A stretch of 64,000 nucleotides of DNA from Omphiscola glabra (GCA_964017045.1 OZ024794.1:3985501-4049500), one strand, 5' to 3'; positions 1 through 19,830 are shown, numbered from the stretch's first letter. Notes: a model not told the origin generated them from the letters alone. Made by a program: numbers and translations.

Positions 1-7220
<7,220 letters not shown>

Positions 7221-10200
7221 TACAAACGTATGGACATCTAACTTGTTCCAAGAAGTGTTTTCCAAAACTGCCTGCTTGATGCGTATCTCATTTCACTCTA
7301 CTAAGTTGGTATCTGGTGGGCCCTGCAGGTCAGACAATAAGAATTCCTCGACATGGACTTGTGCACTTTGTCTACCAACATCACACTCTTATGTTGACTA
7401 AAGATGCCAACATTTTTCTGAGCATTGGGTTAAACTTTGAACTCATTGCTTATGGATTAGCATGAAACAAATGACATTGGGATTATTGTTTCATGAACAC
7501 AGGTCTCAGGAGTGGATTATTTGAGTTTTACTGTTCTGTGAGAGACTCTACAATTGTTCAAACAAGTATAAATATACACACTACTGGAAGTTTTCATTGT
7601 TGGATTTTGCAGCACAGAATTTCTGGAAAAAATATGTGTTTCAACTAAAAGAATTATGTTTGCTGTTGCCAATACATTGTAATCTATACCAAATAGTGGG
7701 TGCTAAAGTCTTTTGAGTTTTTTTATGTGCTTACAGTTTATTGACATACAATTGTATTGGCACTGATTCAGAATTGTGACTATGATTTATAGTATATTTT
7801 ATGTTACATTCAGCATCTCCTAAAAGCCGTTTATTCATTAGGATTACAAATCCAAGGCAGTAAGCATTTTTTTGTACTGGAGAAAAAATGTTTTGCTCTT
7901 TGGTGTCTACCAAAAAAATGACCTAATGGGATCAGGAATTTCCTATGGCTAATTCTTGTAATTGACTGCCTCTATTTCGCTGATGTTTTCATCACTCTGA
8001 CTTTGGAGGGAAAAAAAATTAAGTTTTTAAAATATTTCTTTTCAATGAGTGTAATGTGTTTCAAAACAATTTTGGTCTTCTGAGTTTTGTACTGATGTGT
8101 TGATTTTTCCAATGATATTGCCAGGGACATGTCGGACTTTGAAAGAAGGCTGTGTATATAATCCAATGTTATATAGACATAATAATAGATGAACACTGTG
8201 CTGTGTGACATCCTGATCTGTTGTGTCATCTGTGACTAACAGCTTTAACAAAGAAAATCCTATAAATATTTCAATGTATGTATATGTGGTAGGTAAGGGA
8301 GAAGAGAAAACCAAAACAATGGCTGCAAGTTTTATGTTGCTTTGCATTGTGTTTGTGTTCTGTGTGCTTTTATGTGTAACAACTATGTCATCACTTGATA
8401 AACCTGAGTGTTCTGTTTTGTTTTACTGTACTATACAAGTATGAAAGAGAGATCATTCCAGCCAAGAGAGTTGGCCTGGATTCTCTGTGCTTGTTTTGCT
8501 AGACAGTAAGTAGCCATTTAGTGAAGATGAATTATTTACATTGTGTTCTTTGGTACATATAATTCATTTCTGACTCCCTGAGACTTTTTTTTTGTTCATG
8601 TTTGAACCCTGTGCAAATGTTTCTGAGAACCTTGACCAACAAAATGTTGTCATCGGCTAAATTTGTTTATGGCTTTAATTAGAAATGGCATAAAATCCTT
8701 CTTCAACTCATCAGCAAGCCTTACTGTCTTTCCTAGTTCAGGGCTTTTCCACTGCTCTCTTAATAAATTGTGTTCACTGTACAAAATAATTTCATTTCAT
8801 TGTTTGAAACCTTTCTCATTGACATCCTTTATCATAATTAAACTAAATAGAATGATTCGGAGCTCACTGACTCTTTATTTCCATCCCCTTATCATTAATG
8901 AGGCAACACTTAAAACTCATGGACTCTATCTTATCTATCAGATACTCATTTCTCTCTTAAGTGTTAGCATTAATAACCCCATTTAAAAACTTCAATAATT
9001 CACACTAAATAAATAATGGTAGAACTAGTGAAATCCTTGTACCATACCAATTTTTAAATCTTATGTTTTCTGTCTTAAAATTAAGATTTAAACAAATAAT
9101 TAACATTATAAAATGCTGCCAATAGTTTCTTGAGGAGGTTTATGGGCTTATACTAGTTTGTTTCATCCTACTTGGATAGTATAATTGTAATATGTAGATA
9201 ATCCAGACTTGTGTATGTTCACCCTGTCCTGAATATCCACTTATCCATATTTCTTAAGCCCTTCAGTAAATTAAATCTTTAAAAAATAACAATATAACTT
9301 TTTCATTAACTATGTTATTGGAAAACTAGAAAGACACAAAAGAAAAGAACACTAGTCAAAACCTACAGCACTGTGTTTAAAATCACATAAAGTGAACTCG
9401 ACATCGATCGAAAGCTTCAAGGCCGCCCTGGCATCTGCTAGGAGCCGTTAGAATGGCAACATCGCTTCCCCAACCGTTGCAGATATGCTAGTATATGGAT
9501 GCAGCAACGTACAGAACCAGAAGTATTGTCAATGTAATTAATTTATGAGTCTACATTTGACTTGTGAATGGTTACTTTCTTGGCGGTGCCAATGAACACG
9601 TTATTTTTATGTTTTTAGTCATATTTAATATTTAGAGATGCGAAAGCATTCACTTAAAATCACATTGCTATTCTTCTTTCGCAGAATTTATTTTTCTGAT
9701 AAGGCAATCCAGATTTGTTATGACTGAGTCTGAATTATGAAAGTCTAACTGTACTTTAATATTTTTTATTGTTACCCATCTGTGAAAGTTGGAGGCATTG
9801 TTGGATACTAGTACTATACTAATATGGAAGAACAAAAAAACTTCATTTTAAATGAACACATGATTAACTTAACCCTACAATCTCTAGCAATGACCATATA
9901 ATATCAGTTTTAAAATTTGTACCATCTATCTCTGTTAGGCATTGACGAAGTAAGTTCTGTCTCTAAATGTTAACTACACACCACTACACAACAATTACTT
10001 TATTATTTTTGAAGCCAGTGCCCTTTGGCAGGTTTTTATGACTATTGTTTTTTGACTATATTTTGGAAGAATGAGTTATTTGAAGGGGGTAAAGAGGGCA
10101 AGCTCATATTTTTGAAGTGCACTCAATTGAAAATTGATAAGACATGAAGAGTTTCTCTGTTTGTGTACACTTGGGAGTCCAGATAGGGAAATAGCCTGTT

Positions 10201-10451
10201 CAGACTCAGCCACTGATAGGGCAGATAGGGGGACATGAGCAAGAGTCCTTTCAAACACTTCACTTCAAGCAAGGAAGGAGACTTTGGAGTTGAAGTTATA
10301 AACATATGGTAGAATTAAAAAGGCTTGTCTACTCTCTAGAGATACCCAGATTTCTTTATATTAAAACGTTCTTGGGAAAAAAATCCACTATTAAAACTTT
10401 TAACTAAAGTTATATTCATTGCAATTTATTGGATTTGAATTTCTAATGATC

Positions 10452-10591
10452 TTATTTTGTGGGTGGAAAGCCATTAACACTGCATTGAACTATTGAAAAG
10501 GTTCATGTTAGATTCTCAGCTTTATTTTGTGGGTAGAAAGCCATTAACACTGCATTGAACTATTGAAAATGTTCATGTTAGATTTACAGCT
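10452..10591. repeat. 70-bp tandem duplication
   Basis: Two near-identical 70-bp copies start TTATTTTGTGGGT, contain GCCATTAACACTGCATTG and end around GTTCATGTTAGATT. They differ at only a few positions. They sit in the presumed groucho 3' UTR or flank. Confidence 0.85.
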
Positions 10592-10677
10592 CTTCTAATT
10601 ATCAATGGTTATACTAAAAGTACTCTTAAGAAAAAATATGTATATCAACCACCAATTGTTTGGTTCCCTTAAAATCT

Positions 10678-10679
<2 letters not shown>

Positions 10680-10712
<33 letters not shown>
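10680..10712. repeat. (CT)16 microsatellite
   Basis: An uninterrupted CT dinucleotide run of about 32 bases follows AAAATCTGAT. It is likely to be length-polymorphic. Confidence 0.95.
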
Positions 10713-10716
<4 letters not shown>

Positions 10717-12340
10717 CTCACTGTTCATGAGTGTCCCCAAGTGGTAACATAATAAAGCAGGAAGTTTAATGGATAGAAATATTAACTTTTTCTCCTTAAT
10801 TACACACAAACTGCGTGTATCCCCTCCTCACTGTAAGAGGGAGATCATCTCTGCCCTTACTTATAAATAGATAGTTAAACATATCAGGAAAAAAAAAAAT
10901 TTCATTGTCCAATAGGGGTGTGGTTGGGGGGGGGGGGGAACACATTAATGGACAGGTCATATGACCTTCTTTGAAGTTAAATGGACTGATGAAATTTTGC
11001 TAGTCAGAAAAAATTATTCAGTACTTCATTTTATCACATGATGAAAAACAGTTTTAAATTTGTTTTTTAATCTGGCTCTTAGGTTGAGAAACCATTACTG
11101 TAGCTTCATGTATACAATTTAAGTTTTATAATTGGCTCTATCTATCTCTACTTGTTTGAAAATTGTGGTCTATAGTAAGCAAAGCTTATGTTGTTTTATT
11201 TCTGGGGTCAAGGCTGTCCTGGCAATGTGACTCGATTTACCTATAGTTTAGTGATGTCATCAGATGGTGGATGTAGAGAAATGAGAGGCGAGGGTCTCTG
11301 GACAATAAATATATGGTGTAGGTCAAGGAACACCAAATTATATAGTTGTATATCTCTTAAACCCCCCCCCCCCTCTTTATGTTTCTTGATTTTCTCATGT
11401 CAACAGCACTAATATTTAGTAATATGTGTGCACGTGGTCCCTGTAATTGCTCTAGGATCTACTCAGCAGCTTTGTCTAGGCAACACTGCACTAAACAATT
11501 CATTTAGATTCTACACTTCTACATGGCCACTTTTCAAGTGGTACATTGGTATATCCTTAAAAAAACAAGCCATACAACATGGGGAGGAGGGGGGTACTTA
11601 TGTTGGGATTTTTACTCCTAAACCCTTCAAGTTTTAAATATCATTTTTTAATAATCTTGAAGTTGACTCTACTGTGAGTGAGAATTTATGCATGAAACTA
11701 ACAATGTGAAGACAATGGCCATTTGATAGAAAAACTTGCAGCACAAAGGCAGGCCCACAAATAGAGTTGCCCATAAAGCCTGGCTTGTAACAGGTTGCAC
11801 ATAAATATCATTTCCACAACTCCTCCCCAACCCACCCACAGCTCTCCCGATTGTACCTTTTGTTGTAGGGTGTGCTCCTGTTCCTGGGTTGATTGAATGC
11901 GAGATAGTGGGTTTTTTTTTAACTTCCCATGATCATGAAAAACATTTTGCTCTATATTTTACCTAGTGTCAGGTCCTTTTTTTTGTTGTCACTTTGAGCT
12001 GCCACTGCCATGTGTCATATCGTTCAACTATGACCATATGATTTATTGTTTGTGCACTAGACTTCTGATGGAGGGGGAGAAATTTATAAGCAAAACCTTT
12101 TTTTTTTCAACATGTTGAGTAAGATGTAATGAAATGTATTATCGGGATGTTTTCACTGTCTCCAAGTTGGACTGTATGGCACAGACACAGTGTGTGAAAG
12201 GAGAAGAAAAGACTGGCCATGTCAAACATTGCCTGTGTATGCCAATACGCCATTTTCTTCAATGTCTACAAATAATTTGTGGTCTTGTGCTAGTCGGCTT
12301 GTCTGTCCCGTAATGTTATACTGTAGTTTCAAAAATTAAT

Positions 12341-12346
12341 AATAAA
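12341..12346 (+). promoter_or_regulatory. candidate poly(A) signal AATAAA for groucho
   Basis: AATAAA is followed within about 60 bp by a TTTTATTATTTTGTTTTAG-like U/GU-rich stretch. It is the best-formed signal before the repeat-rich interval starts. Whether it is used is inference. Confidence 0.35.
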
Positions 12347-12419
12347 AATGTTTAAAATTAAAACAAACCAATTAAAATTGTCTTGATTTTTATTTTATTA
12401 TTTTGTTTTAGTTTTATAA

Positions 12420-13214
12420 CTTTTAAATTGGCTGTTTGGAAAAGGTAATGCCGGATTAAAGGTGTCAAGGGTATCGAGATAACCAAGAAAGGCACCTACA
12501 GATTAATATTGGACCTGGGAGGGGGGCGGCTCATTGTCCACCTTGTCATAAGGATAATCCAAAAGGGCAACAGCTGGCCAGACTTTATGTCGTTTCAGTT
12601 AATCAACAAAAAAATGAGCCCGCTAGTTGCGCCACCTGTCTTGAGTTGAACTCCTAATGAAACATCTGTCAAAGGGTTCATTTACACAAAATTCAGTGAT
12701 GTGAAACATGGAGGTGTGCCACATATGTTTCTGTTCTAATACTAATATGACAAGATAAGCGATTTCCTCCAACTGTGATGGTGTGACGTCAGGTAATGAT
12801 CATGACACACGTTTACTATTACAAATATAGTGTATACAATGCCGAATGCAGGACAGTGCTGTACCTCAAATTGTCTGGCTACTTGAGATTGCCAAAGTGT
12901 GTACAATTTGGACACGTGAATCGTTCATAACGTGTTAGTCTAAATTATTGACAGTCAGAACTTTCAGTTAGTCAATTATTGAATTAAACCATTGCGATCC
13001 TCTACTTATTACATGGACAGGAGAGGATGCTTTAAAAATACATGTTTATTACTGTATTAAAAACATGACCCTTATTGTGGACTAGTCATAAACACCCCCC
13101 CCCCCCCCCCCACAAATACATTTTTTTTTAAAAATCGTGTATTAAGTGAAAAGACGTCTCCCAGAAACATCGTGTATTAATGTGGAAATGTCATAACCCC
13201 GAAAAACATTACGC
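12420..13214. other. unique intergenic sequence, nothing recognised
   Basis: Mixed-composition sequence without a conserved reading frame, RNA gene or obvious repeat. It has a poly-C run at about 13086-13111. The motif GTATTAATGTGGAAATGTCAT just before the palindrome recurs in diverged form after it (near 13820), so the palindrome's flanks may belong to a larger element. Confidence 0.5.
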
Positions 13215-13678
13215 TAATGACCACCGAGGTGGCTATTGGTACACGGGTACCAGATTTGAGAAGTTGGGATTAAAAAACTATTTAAAATATTATTGTTGGT
13301 TTTGTAAGACCAAATGAGGTTACAAATGAAAGATAATTGAATGTACTATTACTATACGTTTGAAATGTTAATTCTTCAGTTTTACTAAAATAAACTACCA
13401 CAAATGACATCCGAATAGCATTGAGCATAATGGTACCCGGGTGCGAATGGCGGCTCTGCGTGTCCGGGTCCATTTTGACTAATGTGATTCGGATGTCATT
13501 TGTAGGAGTTTATTTTATTTAAAATGAAGAATTAAGTTTAAAAACGTATAGTACATTCAATTATCTTTCATTTGATAACTCATTTGGTCTTACAAACCCA
13601 AAAATAATATTTTAAATAGTTTTTTAATCCCAACCTCTCAATTCTGGTACCCCTGTACCAATAGTTGCAGTCAATGAC
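13215..13678. mobile_element. large imperfect palindrome (about 200-bp arms), foldback/MITE-like
   Basis: The left arm (about 13215-13416) is repeated in reverse complement at about 13486-13678 with roughly 85-90% match by eye, around a spacer of about 70 bp. Shared blocks include CTATTGGTACA, GGGATTAAAAAACTATTTAA, GAAAGATAATTGAATGTACTA and AATGACATCCGAAT. No coding capacity is visible. A foldback-type DNA element or an inverted duplication would both fit. Confidence 0.8.
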
Positions 13679-14223
13679 CAAAGGTCATACCCGCTCCTCT
13701 TTCTCTCCTCCCCCCCCCCCCCCCCATATTTAATTTTTAAAAAGCATTGCATTTTGCTAGTACCGTGGAAAGGTCATAGGACACCCCCATCGTCACCCGT
13801 CCCCCCAAAACCCATAGCTGTATTAACGTGGAAACGTTATCTACACCAATAAACCTGTTACACCTATTTGTTGTTATACCTATTTGTTGTTATACCTATT
13901 TGTTAAAATCCGGCGCGCTCAACTCGGACAGTTTAAAAATCAATAAACACGGCCGTCTGCTTGTCTGGTGAACATTTCCTGTACCAGTAACAGTGGGTAT
14001 TCTTTGTCCTCGGTTGGCAGCCTCCATTTTGGTTGTGTCGGGATGGAAATGAAACAAATTATTTCAGTGGTCCCCAAAGTGGATTCTGCACAGCAAATGG
14101 TATTCATTTATTTATAATTAAATCATTCCATTGGATGAGGGTCGCGGTTAATCATAACCTGCATAGGGTACAACTAAAGGAGCGTGCTTGTAGATTGAAC
14201 TTTCCTAGTCTTATGCAATATGT

Positions 14224-14868
14224 AGATTAAACCAGTGCCCTTCCTATAGATTAAACCAGTTCCCTTCCTATAGATTAGATTAAGCCAGTTCTATTCCTTT
14301 AAGATTTGATTAAGCCAGTTCACTTCCTATAGATTAGATTAAGCCAGTTCCCTTCCTATAGATTAGATTAAGCCAGTTCTATTCCTTTAAGATTTGATTA
14401 AGCCAGTTCCCTTCCTATAGATTAGATTAAGCCAGTTCTATTCCTTTAAGATTTGATTAAGCCAGTTCACTTCCTATAGATTAGATTAAGCCAGTTCCCT
14501 TCCTATAGATTAGATTAAGCCAGTTCTATTCCTTTAAGATTTGATTAAGAGCGTTCACTTCCTATAGAATAGATTAAGCCAGTTTCCTTCATATACGTAG
14601 ATTAGATTAAGCCAGTTCCCTTCCTATAGAATAGATTAAGCCAGTTTCCTTCATATACGTAGATTAGATTAAGCCAGTTCCCTTCCTATAGAATAGATTA
14701 AGCCAGTTTCCGTCATATACGTAGATTAGATTAAGCTAGTTCCCTTCCTATAGATTAGATTAAGCCAGTTCCCTTCCTATATATTAGATTAAGCCAGTTC
14801 CCTTCCTATAGATTAGATTAAGCCAGTTCCCTTCCTATAGATTAGATTAAGCCAGTTCCCTTCCAATA
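14224..14868. repeat. 29-bp minisatellite with longer variants
   Basis: The core unit is GATTAGATTAAGCC followed by AGTTCCCTTCCTATA (29 bp). Variant units read TTCTATTCCTTTAAGATTTG or carry ATATACGTA. About 21 units; variants alternate in blocks, indicating duplication of several units at a time. Confidence 0.92.
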
Positions 14869-15185
14869 TAAAGTAACGACATTCAAATATCCTAGCTTCA
14901 CTTTACACTTAGATAACAGTGTGGCATATTGACGAAAAGCTCTGCCTAAAAATATGCAAGTTTTCTGTATGTCCTAAATCAGGCATGTCAAACATGCAGC
15001 CCTGTTCAAGCTCAAATACGACCAGCACAATAGATACTGTCATTTGGTCATATAAGGGCAAAAATTGCAGTTGCTATCATTTTAACTGGATAAAGGGGGC
15101 GTCGTTCATTGAAAAAGGGCATGTTTTTTTTTTCAACATGTTTTTGACACATTGAAATAGTCTATCACCTTGTAATCGATTTCAA
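14869..15185. other. short unique interval, no gene seen
   Basis: AT-rich sequence between the 29-bp array and the retroposon. A short open frame at 14919-15155 has no family-like motif. Confidence 0.5.
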
Positions 15186-15666
15186 TAGCACCAAAAATAT
15201 GCAGTCTTGGAGGGTACTGCTCCTAGGCAACCTCTTTTACCTCCCAGCTGCGGCGTGAATTAGTCACACCGCAAAAAACCACGTAAACCCTATTAGAGGG
15301 CGTCTGTAAAACACCTACGCGTCTCCCCGGGGTGGGAAGGGGGGACATTAGAGACGTAAAATATATTTACCCCAGCCCAAGAAAGTCCGGCCCCGTTGCT
15401 GTGTTAAAGCAGCACCCGGACGGCCAGGCGTTCCTTCTTTGGTGCCGCCTCACTCGCATAGTCAATCAAGTGGTAGGGTGGATGAGGCTGTCTCAGGGGC
15501 GGAAAGCCCCCGGCATGCCGCTTCGCGGCCTGTCTGGACTAGAAGACCACTGTGGGAGTGGTTGAATGCCGGTTGGGAGTGGCGGGGTGCGCTGGGGAAG
15601 ACTTCATGAGCTTCGGCTCGATAGTTTGCTGATTTTCTTAAGTAGATTAGATTAGCACCAAAAATA
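15186..15666 (+). mobile_element. retroposon (SINE-like) with perfect 14-bp target-site duplication
   Basis: The 453-bp insert at 15200-15652 is flanked by identical copies of TAGCACCAAAAATA (15186-15199 and 15653-15666). The insert is GC-richer than its surroundings and starts TGCAGTCTTGGAGG. Its first 60 bases, including CTGCTCCTAGGCAACC and CCCAGCT, recur at 45423-45475, so it is a dispersed family. No tRNA-type A/B box was recognised, and its source RNA is unknown. Confidence 0.75.
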
Positions 15667-15859
15667 AATTTAGAGTGTGTTTAATTTTAGAGAATGTCAT
15701 GTACCGTTATGAATGTTATAACATTTTTGATCAAATTTCTTTCTAATTCTTTTTTCTCCTGTAATGCTAAAATGCGAATTTACCGATTTTAATATAGAGA
15801 AATGTTTATCGACATGCAAAAATTGGACATAATATACATGCGGCCCCCCAATAGCTTGT

Positions 15860-16319
15860 CGAGTTGTTTAAACACCCCCCCCCCCCCCACCCTTTTCCCA
15901 ACCACCTTTACGCAGACAAACTAAAAAAGAAAAAGGAAAAAAGAAAATAATGTTTTAATTACATTATAATTATATATTTTCGGTGCCCCAACTCGCCCGG
16001 TGTCCTAACTCGCTCGGCGCCCCAACTCGCCCGTTGCCGACCCAGAGTGGGCAGTGTTGACTGGCAATGAACCTTTTCTTCTTTTTCACTCAACAAACGC
16101 TTTCTTTTTATTAAATGACAATGGGCATTTGGAATGTGAAGGCCAGCGTTTATCTACCCTAGGCTCTGTTTTGTATTCTTTATTCTACTTTGTTTCTAGA
16201 TAGGCGGTGAAATCCATTTGATGGATTTGTAGTTTAACCCATGTCGATTGTGGATAGTGTCATCCTGTTAATTCATTGGAGACGTGGGTTGGCTATTGTC
16301 TTTCTTTTAAGCGGTCGCG
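15860..16319. other. intergenic, with short C-rich repeat at 15980-16040
   Basis: Contains poly-C at 15875-15889 and three diverged copies of a roughly 20-bp unit CCCAACTCGCCCGGTGTCC. No gene seen. Confidence 0.5.
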
Positions 16320-17003
16320 TGTTCCATCGGATAGGTCATTTAATCCAGTGAATAGGTCATATAATCCAATGGATAGGTCATGTATTCAATGGATAGATTT
16401 TTGTAAATCAATGGATAGGTCATGTATTCCAATGAATAGGTCATGTATTCCAAAAGATAGGTCAATTAATCCATCCGATATATCACGCAATCCACCATAG
16501 ATTGGTCGTTTATTCCATAATAGGTCTTGTATTTCAAAAGATAGGTAATCTATTCCAATAGATAGGTCATGTATTCTATCAGATATGTCATGTATTCCAT
16601 CAGATAGGTAATGTATTCCATATTAGATAAGTATTCTATCAGATAGCTTATGTATTCCACCAGATATGTCATGTATTCCATCAGATAAGTCATTAATTCC
16701 ATCAGATAGGTCATGTTTTTCAGCAGCAATCAGACGATAGCTGGTGTATTCCACCAGATAGGCCATAGTTTCCATAATAGTGTTATGTATTCCACAAGAT
16801 AGGTCATGTATTCCACCAGATAGGCCATGTAATCCACCAGATAGGTCATGTATTCCACCAGATAGGCCATGTATTCCACCAGATAGGCCATGTATTCCAC
16901 CAGATAGGTCATGTATTCCACCAGATAGGCCATGTATTCCACCAGATAGGCCATGTATTCCACCAGATAGGTCATGTATTCCACCAGATAGGCCATGTAT
17001 TCT
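16320..17003. repeat. 21-bp minisatellite
   Basis: The unit is CAGATAGGCCATGTATTCCAC, with GGTCATG and GGCCATG forms alternating. The left third is diverged (GATAGGTCATTTAATCCA-like) and the right third homogeneous, a gradient typical of arrays homogenising at one end. Because 21 is divisible by 3, several frames stay open on both strands. These frames are artefacts. Confidence 0.93.
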
Positions 17004-17564
17004 TTGGTTATGCAGCGTGTTCCATTTCATGAGCCTTGTATTCCATTTGCCAACACTGTCCACTGACCATTATCTATACACGATAGCTGTCACAGCACAC
17101 ACGACCGTCTAAATATTGACTCGCCAAATGGCTGTTTACCCGCAAGATACGCCCATTCTCATCCCTAACAAAGCGACTCTACCACCACCCCAACCCTACC
17201 CACAGAGGTGCCCCCCCCCCTCATGTTCACACACAGCCTGCCTGACGTTGGTGGAGCCAATCTGTGACAATTGACATTAATCATAATAATGGCGCAGTCT
17301 AAAATACGAGATTTCCACAGACGAGTCTGTGAGTGATTGCAAACAAGGGTTGTAGTTTGACGATGGTGTATGTGGTGTGTAGTGTGTACATGTGTCTAGG
17401 GTGTGAATGGGTGTGACACGTTTGAGTGTATGTGATGGTGTGTATACGAGATTGACAGGGCTAGTGACAGTGATAGCGCTCATAATGGGATCAATTAGAA
17501 TATGGGATCAATTATAATCATTTCTCTTAATGTATTCAAATGCTGATGCTTCGTGTGTGCTTGA

Positions 17565-17905
17565 GTGTGTGATAGGCATTGATGGGGGGCATTTCTTGTG
17601 TGTGTGTGATAGGCAATGTGGGGTGGCATTCCTTGTGTGTTTGTGATAGGCAATGTGGGGTGGCATTCCTTGTGTGTGTTTGATAGGCAATGTATGGTGG
17701 CATTCCTTGTGTGTGTGTGATAGGAAATGTGGGGTGGCATTCCTTGTGTGTGTGTGATAGGCAATGTAGGGTGGCATTCCTTGTGTGTGTGTGATAGGCA
17801 ATGTGGGGTGGCATTCCTTGTGTGTGTGATAGGCAATGTGGGGTGGCATTCCTTGTGTGTGTGTTATAGGCAATGTGGGGTGGTATTCCTCGTGTGTGAT
17901 TTAGT
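17565..17905. repeat. 34-37-bp minisatellite with internal (TG)n
   Basis: The unit is ATAGGCAATGTGGGGTGGCA followed by TTCCTTGTGTGTGTGTG. About nine copies differ mainly in GT-run length. Confidence 0.93.
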
Positions 17906-18324
17906 GTGTAGGCAAAAGGACTAGGCCGGGTGCTGCCCCATATGGACCGGATTCGGGTGTTAAAAAATAGTTATCTTCTCATCTTCTATAATGAATAATA
18001 ATGTGCTCTATCCAATGGAGGTAAAGGAAAAGTGCACGCACTGAACCAGTCCATAGTTGTTGTTTTTATATTTTATTATAATTATTATTTATGACCCCAA
18101 TAATAACAGAAAACTGACCAGAGCTGGGTGCGAATATAAATGGCTAAATAAAACTACAATGCGCTGAAAGTAATGATTAAATGATGTTTAGAATTGTGTG
18201 TACTATTTGTCCTAGCAAGATACATATACTTTCTATTTACAATCTAAATGCATTTCCCTTTCTGACTGGCTGATGATACTGAGTAGCCAAAGTTTGTGGG
18301 TACAATAATATCAGTTTACTGAAA
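17906..18324. other. unique AT-rich interval, no gene seen
   Basis: No reading frame, RNA gene or repeat recognised. Confidence 0.5.
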
Positions 18325-18490
18325 GTACATTTATGCCAGTGCACTGAATGTATAATTATACCAGTGTACTGAATGTACAATTATACCGGTGTACTGAATG
18401 TATAATTATACCAGTGTACTGAATGTACAATTATACCAGTGTACTGAATGTATAATTATACCAGTGTACTGAATATACAATTATATATAT
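18325..18490. repeat. 25-bp minisatellite
   Basis: The unit is CAGTGTACTGAATGTATAAT plus TATAC, about seven copies. It alternates between GTATAA and GTACAA forms. Confidence 0.92.
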
Positions 18491-18500
18491 ACAACTGAAT

Positions 18501-18834
18501 CAGTGGCGTAGCTAGGGTTGATGTCACCCACCTCTACCGACCTTCACGGTGGATTTCTTCTCGTTAAAATAAGTCTACAGTATTCAGTATAACAATGACA
18601 AGAACAAAAACAAATCTATGGACGGTCCGGAAGTAAATGTAATACGAACTGTAACACCTTTAAGTTATATTTATTTTTACATTAAATTTACTTTATTTTA
18701 AAATTTTCACTTTCAAATGACAGTAAAGCCAGACCAGAAAGACTGGTGGATAATAAAAAGTTCTTGATAAGCTTTAGTTTTGAAAAGCTCCGCTCACATG
18801 AAGCCAAAGACACACAGATCGTATAAACCAATTG
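18501..18834 (-). pseudogene. hAT transposase C-terminal fragment plus terminal inverted repeat
   Basis: Read on the minus strand, 18834-18691 encodes about 48 residues (VYTICVSLASCERSFSKLKL, then IKNFLLSTSLSGLALLSFES). This matches the hAT C-terminal dimerisation region of ZMYM1-like transposases (consensus ASxERSFSKLKLIK...L.GLAxLSIE). About five residues of the usual consensus are absent between ST and LSGLAL. On the 3' side (18501) lies CAGTGGCGTAGCTAGG, a terminal sequence shared with the small elements at 30001, 33456 and 62083. The rest of the transposase is replaced by the 27-bp array. This is a dead remnant. Confidence 0.75.
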
Positions 18835-19022
18835 CTTACTGTTGGAAGTAAGTATGTCGCTCTTACTGTTGGAAGTAAGAATGCCACTGTTACTATTGGA
18901 AGTAAGTATGCCACTTTTACTGTTGGAAGTAAGTATGCCGCTCTTACTGTTGGAAGTAAGTATGCCACTGTTATTGTTGGAAGTAAGTATGCCACTGTTA
19001 CTGTTGGAGTAAGTATGCCAGA
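18835..19022. repeat. 27-bp minisatellite abutting a hAT transposase remnant
   Basis: The unit is TACTGTTGGAAGTAAGTATG plus CCACTCT, about seven copies. The array begins exactly where recognisable transposase homology stops. Confidence 0.9.
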
Positions 19023-19470
19023 AAATAAATAGTTTGTTTAAAAAAATTGTTACATAGAAACATGGAGGCTTACAATAAGACTTTTGTGGGCGCATGCGCT
19101 ACATTTGTTAACACTTCCGTCGAAAGCGCCGAAAAAAAGTAAGGTTGTTGCCTGATCTAATTTATAACATTAACAAAGTGCAACAAGAACCGATCCCATA
19201 TTTCTAAACACATACACACACAAGGTGCCTGTGTCAACACATCAGTATTTTTTTAAGGGGCAAACAACTCAGTAAGTCGTATTGATGCGAAGTCACTTGA
19301 AAGGCAGGCAACTCTGAAAAGCTGCCTTCTGGTTTGAATAATTTAAAAGGAGGTAAGGCGGTTGGAGGCGGGGGAGGGGAGGGGGTTGACTGCTATCTAC
19401 AGGGTACATAACTCTTGTCAAACAAATTGTTATCACGTGTCATAACAAATTGAAGACTTGCTATAAATAA
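19023..19470. other. intergenic, no gene seen
   Basis: Includes a G-rich stretch at 19345-19388. Otherwise nothing recognised. Confidence 0.5.
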
Positions 19471-19473
19471 CGT

Positions 19474-19830
19474 GAACAATTTAAGAACTCCCACCAAACG
19501 TGTTTAAGGCAAAGAGTGAACAAATTATGAACTCCCACCAAACGTGTTTAAAAGGCAAAGAGTGAACAATTTAAGAACTCCCACCAAACGTGTTTAAGGC
19601 AAAGAGTGAACAAATTAAGAACTCCCACCAAACGTGTTTAAGGCAAAGAGTGAACAAATTAAGAACTCCCACCAAACGTGTTTAAAAGGCAAAGAGTGAA
19701 CAATTTAAGAACTCCCACCAAACGTGTTTAAAAGGCAAAGAGTGAACAATTTAAGAACTCCCACCAAACGTGTTTAAGGCAAAGAGTGAACAAATTAAGA
19801 TCTCCCACCAAACGTGTTTAAGGCAAAGAT
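19474..19830. repeat. 44-46-bp minisatellite
   Basis: The unit is AACTCCCACCAAACGTGTTT followed by AAGGCAAAGAGTGAACAATTTAAG in slightly varying length (AAGGC or AAAAGGC). Eight copies with alternating forms. Confidence 0.93.

Larger units (their letters stand above)
7221..12346 (+). other. groucho 3' UTR and flank, AT-rich, no further coding exon seen
   Basis: After the TAA at 7218 the sequence stays AT-rich and gives no recognisable protein. Possible poly(A) signals include AATAAA near 8762 and the clearer one at 12341-12346, which is followed by a T/GT-rich stretch. How much of the interval is transcribed UTR cannot be told from sequence. A GC-richer patch at about 9398-9520 may be a small retroelement remnant but was not identified. 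Confidence 0.55.

Noticed and set aside
8042..8444. Overlapping frames of 73-101 codons in the groucho 3' region
   Set aside because: Antisense and sense frames overlap, AT-rich composition, no homology; most likely UTR.
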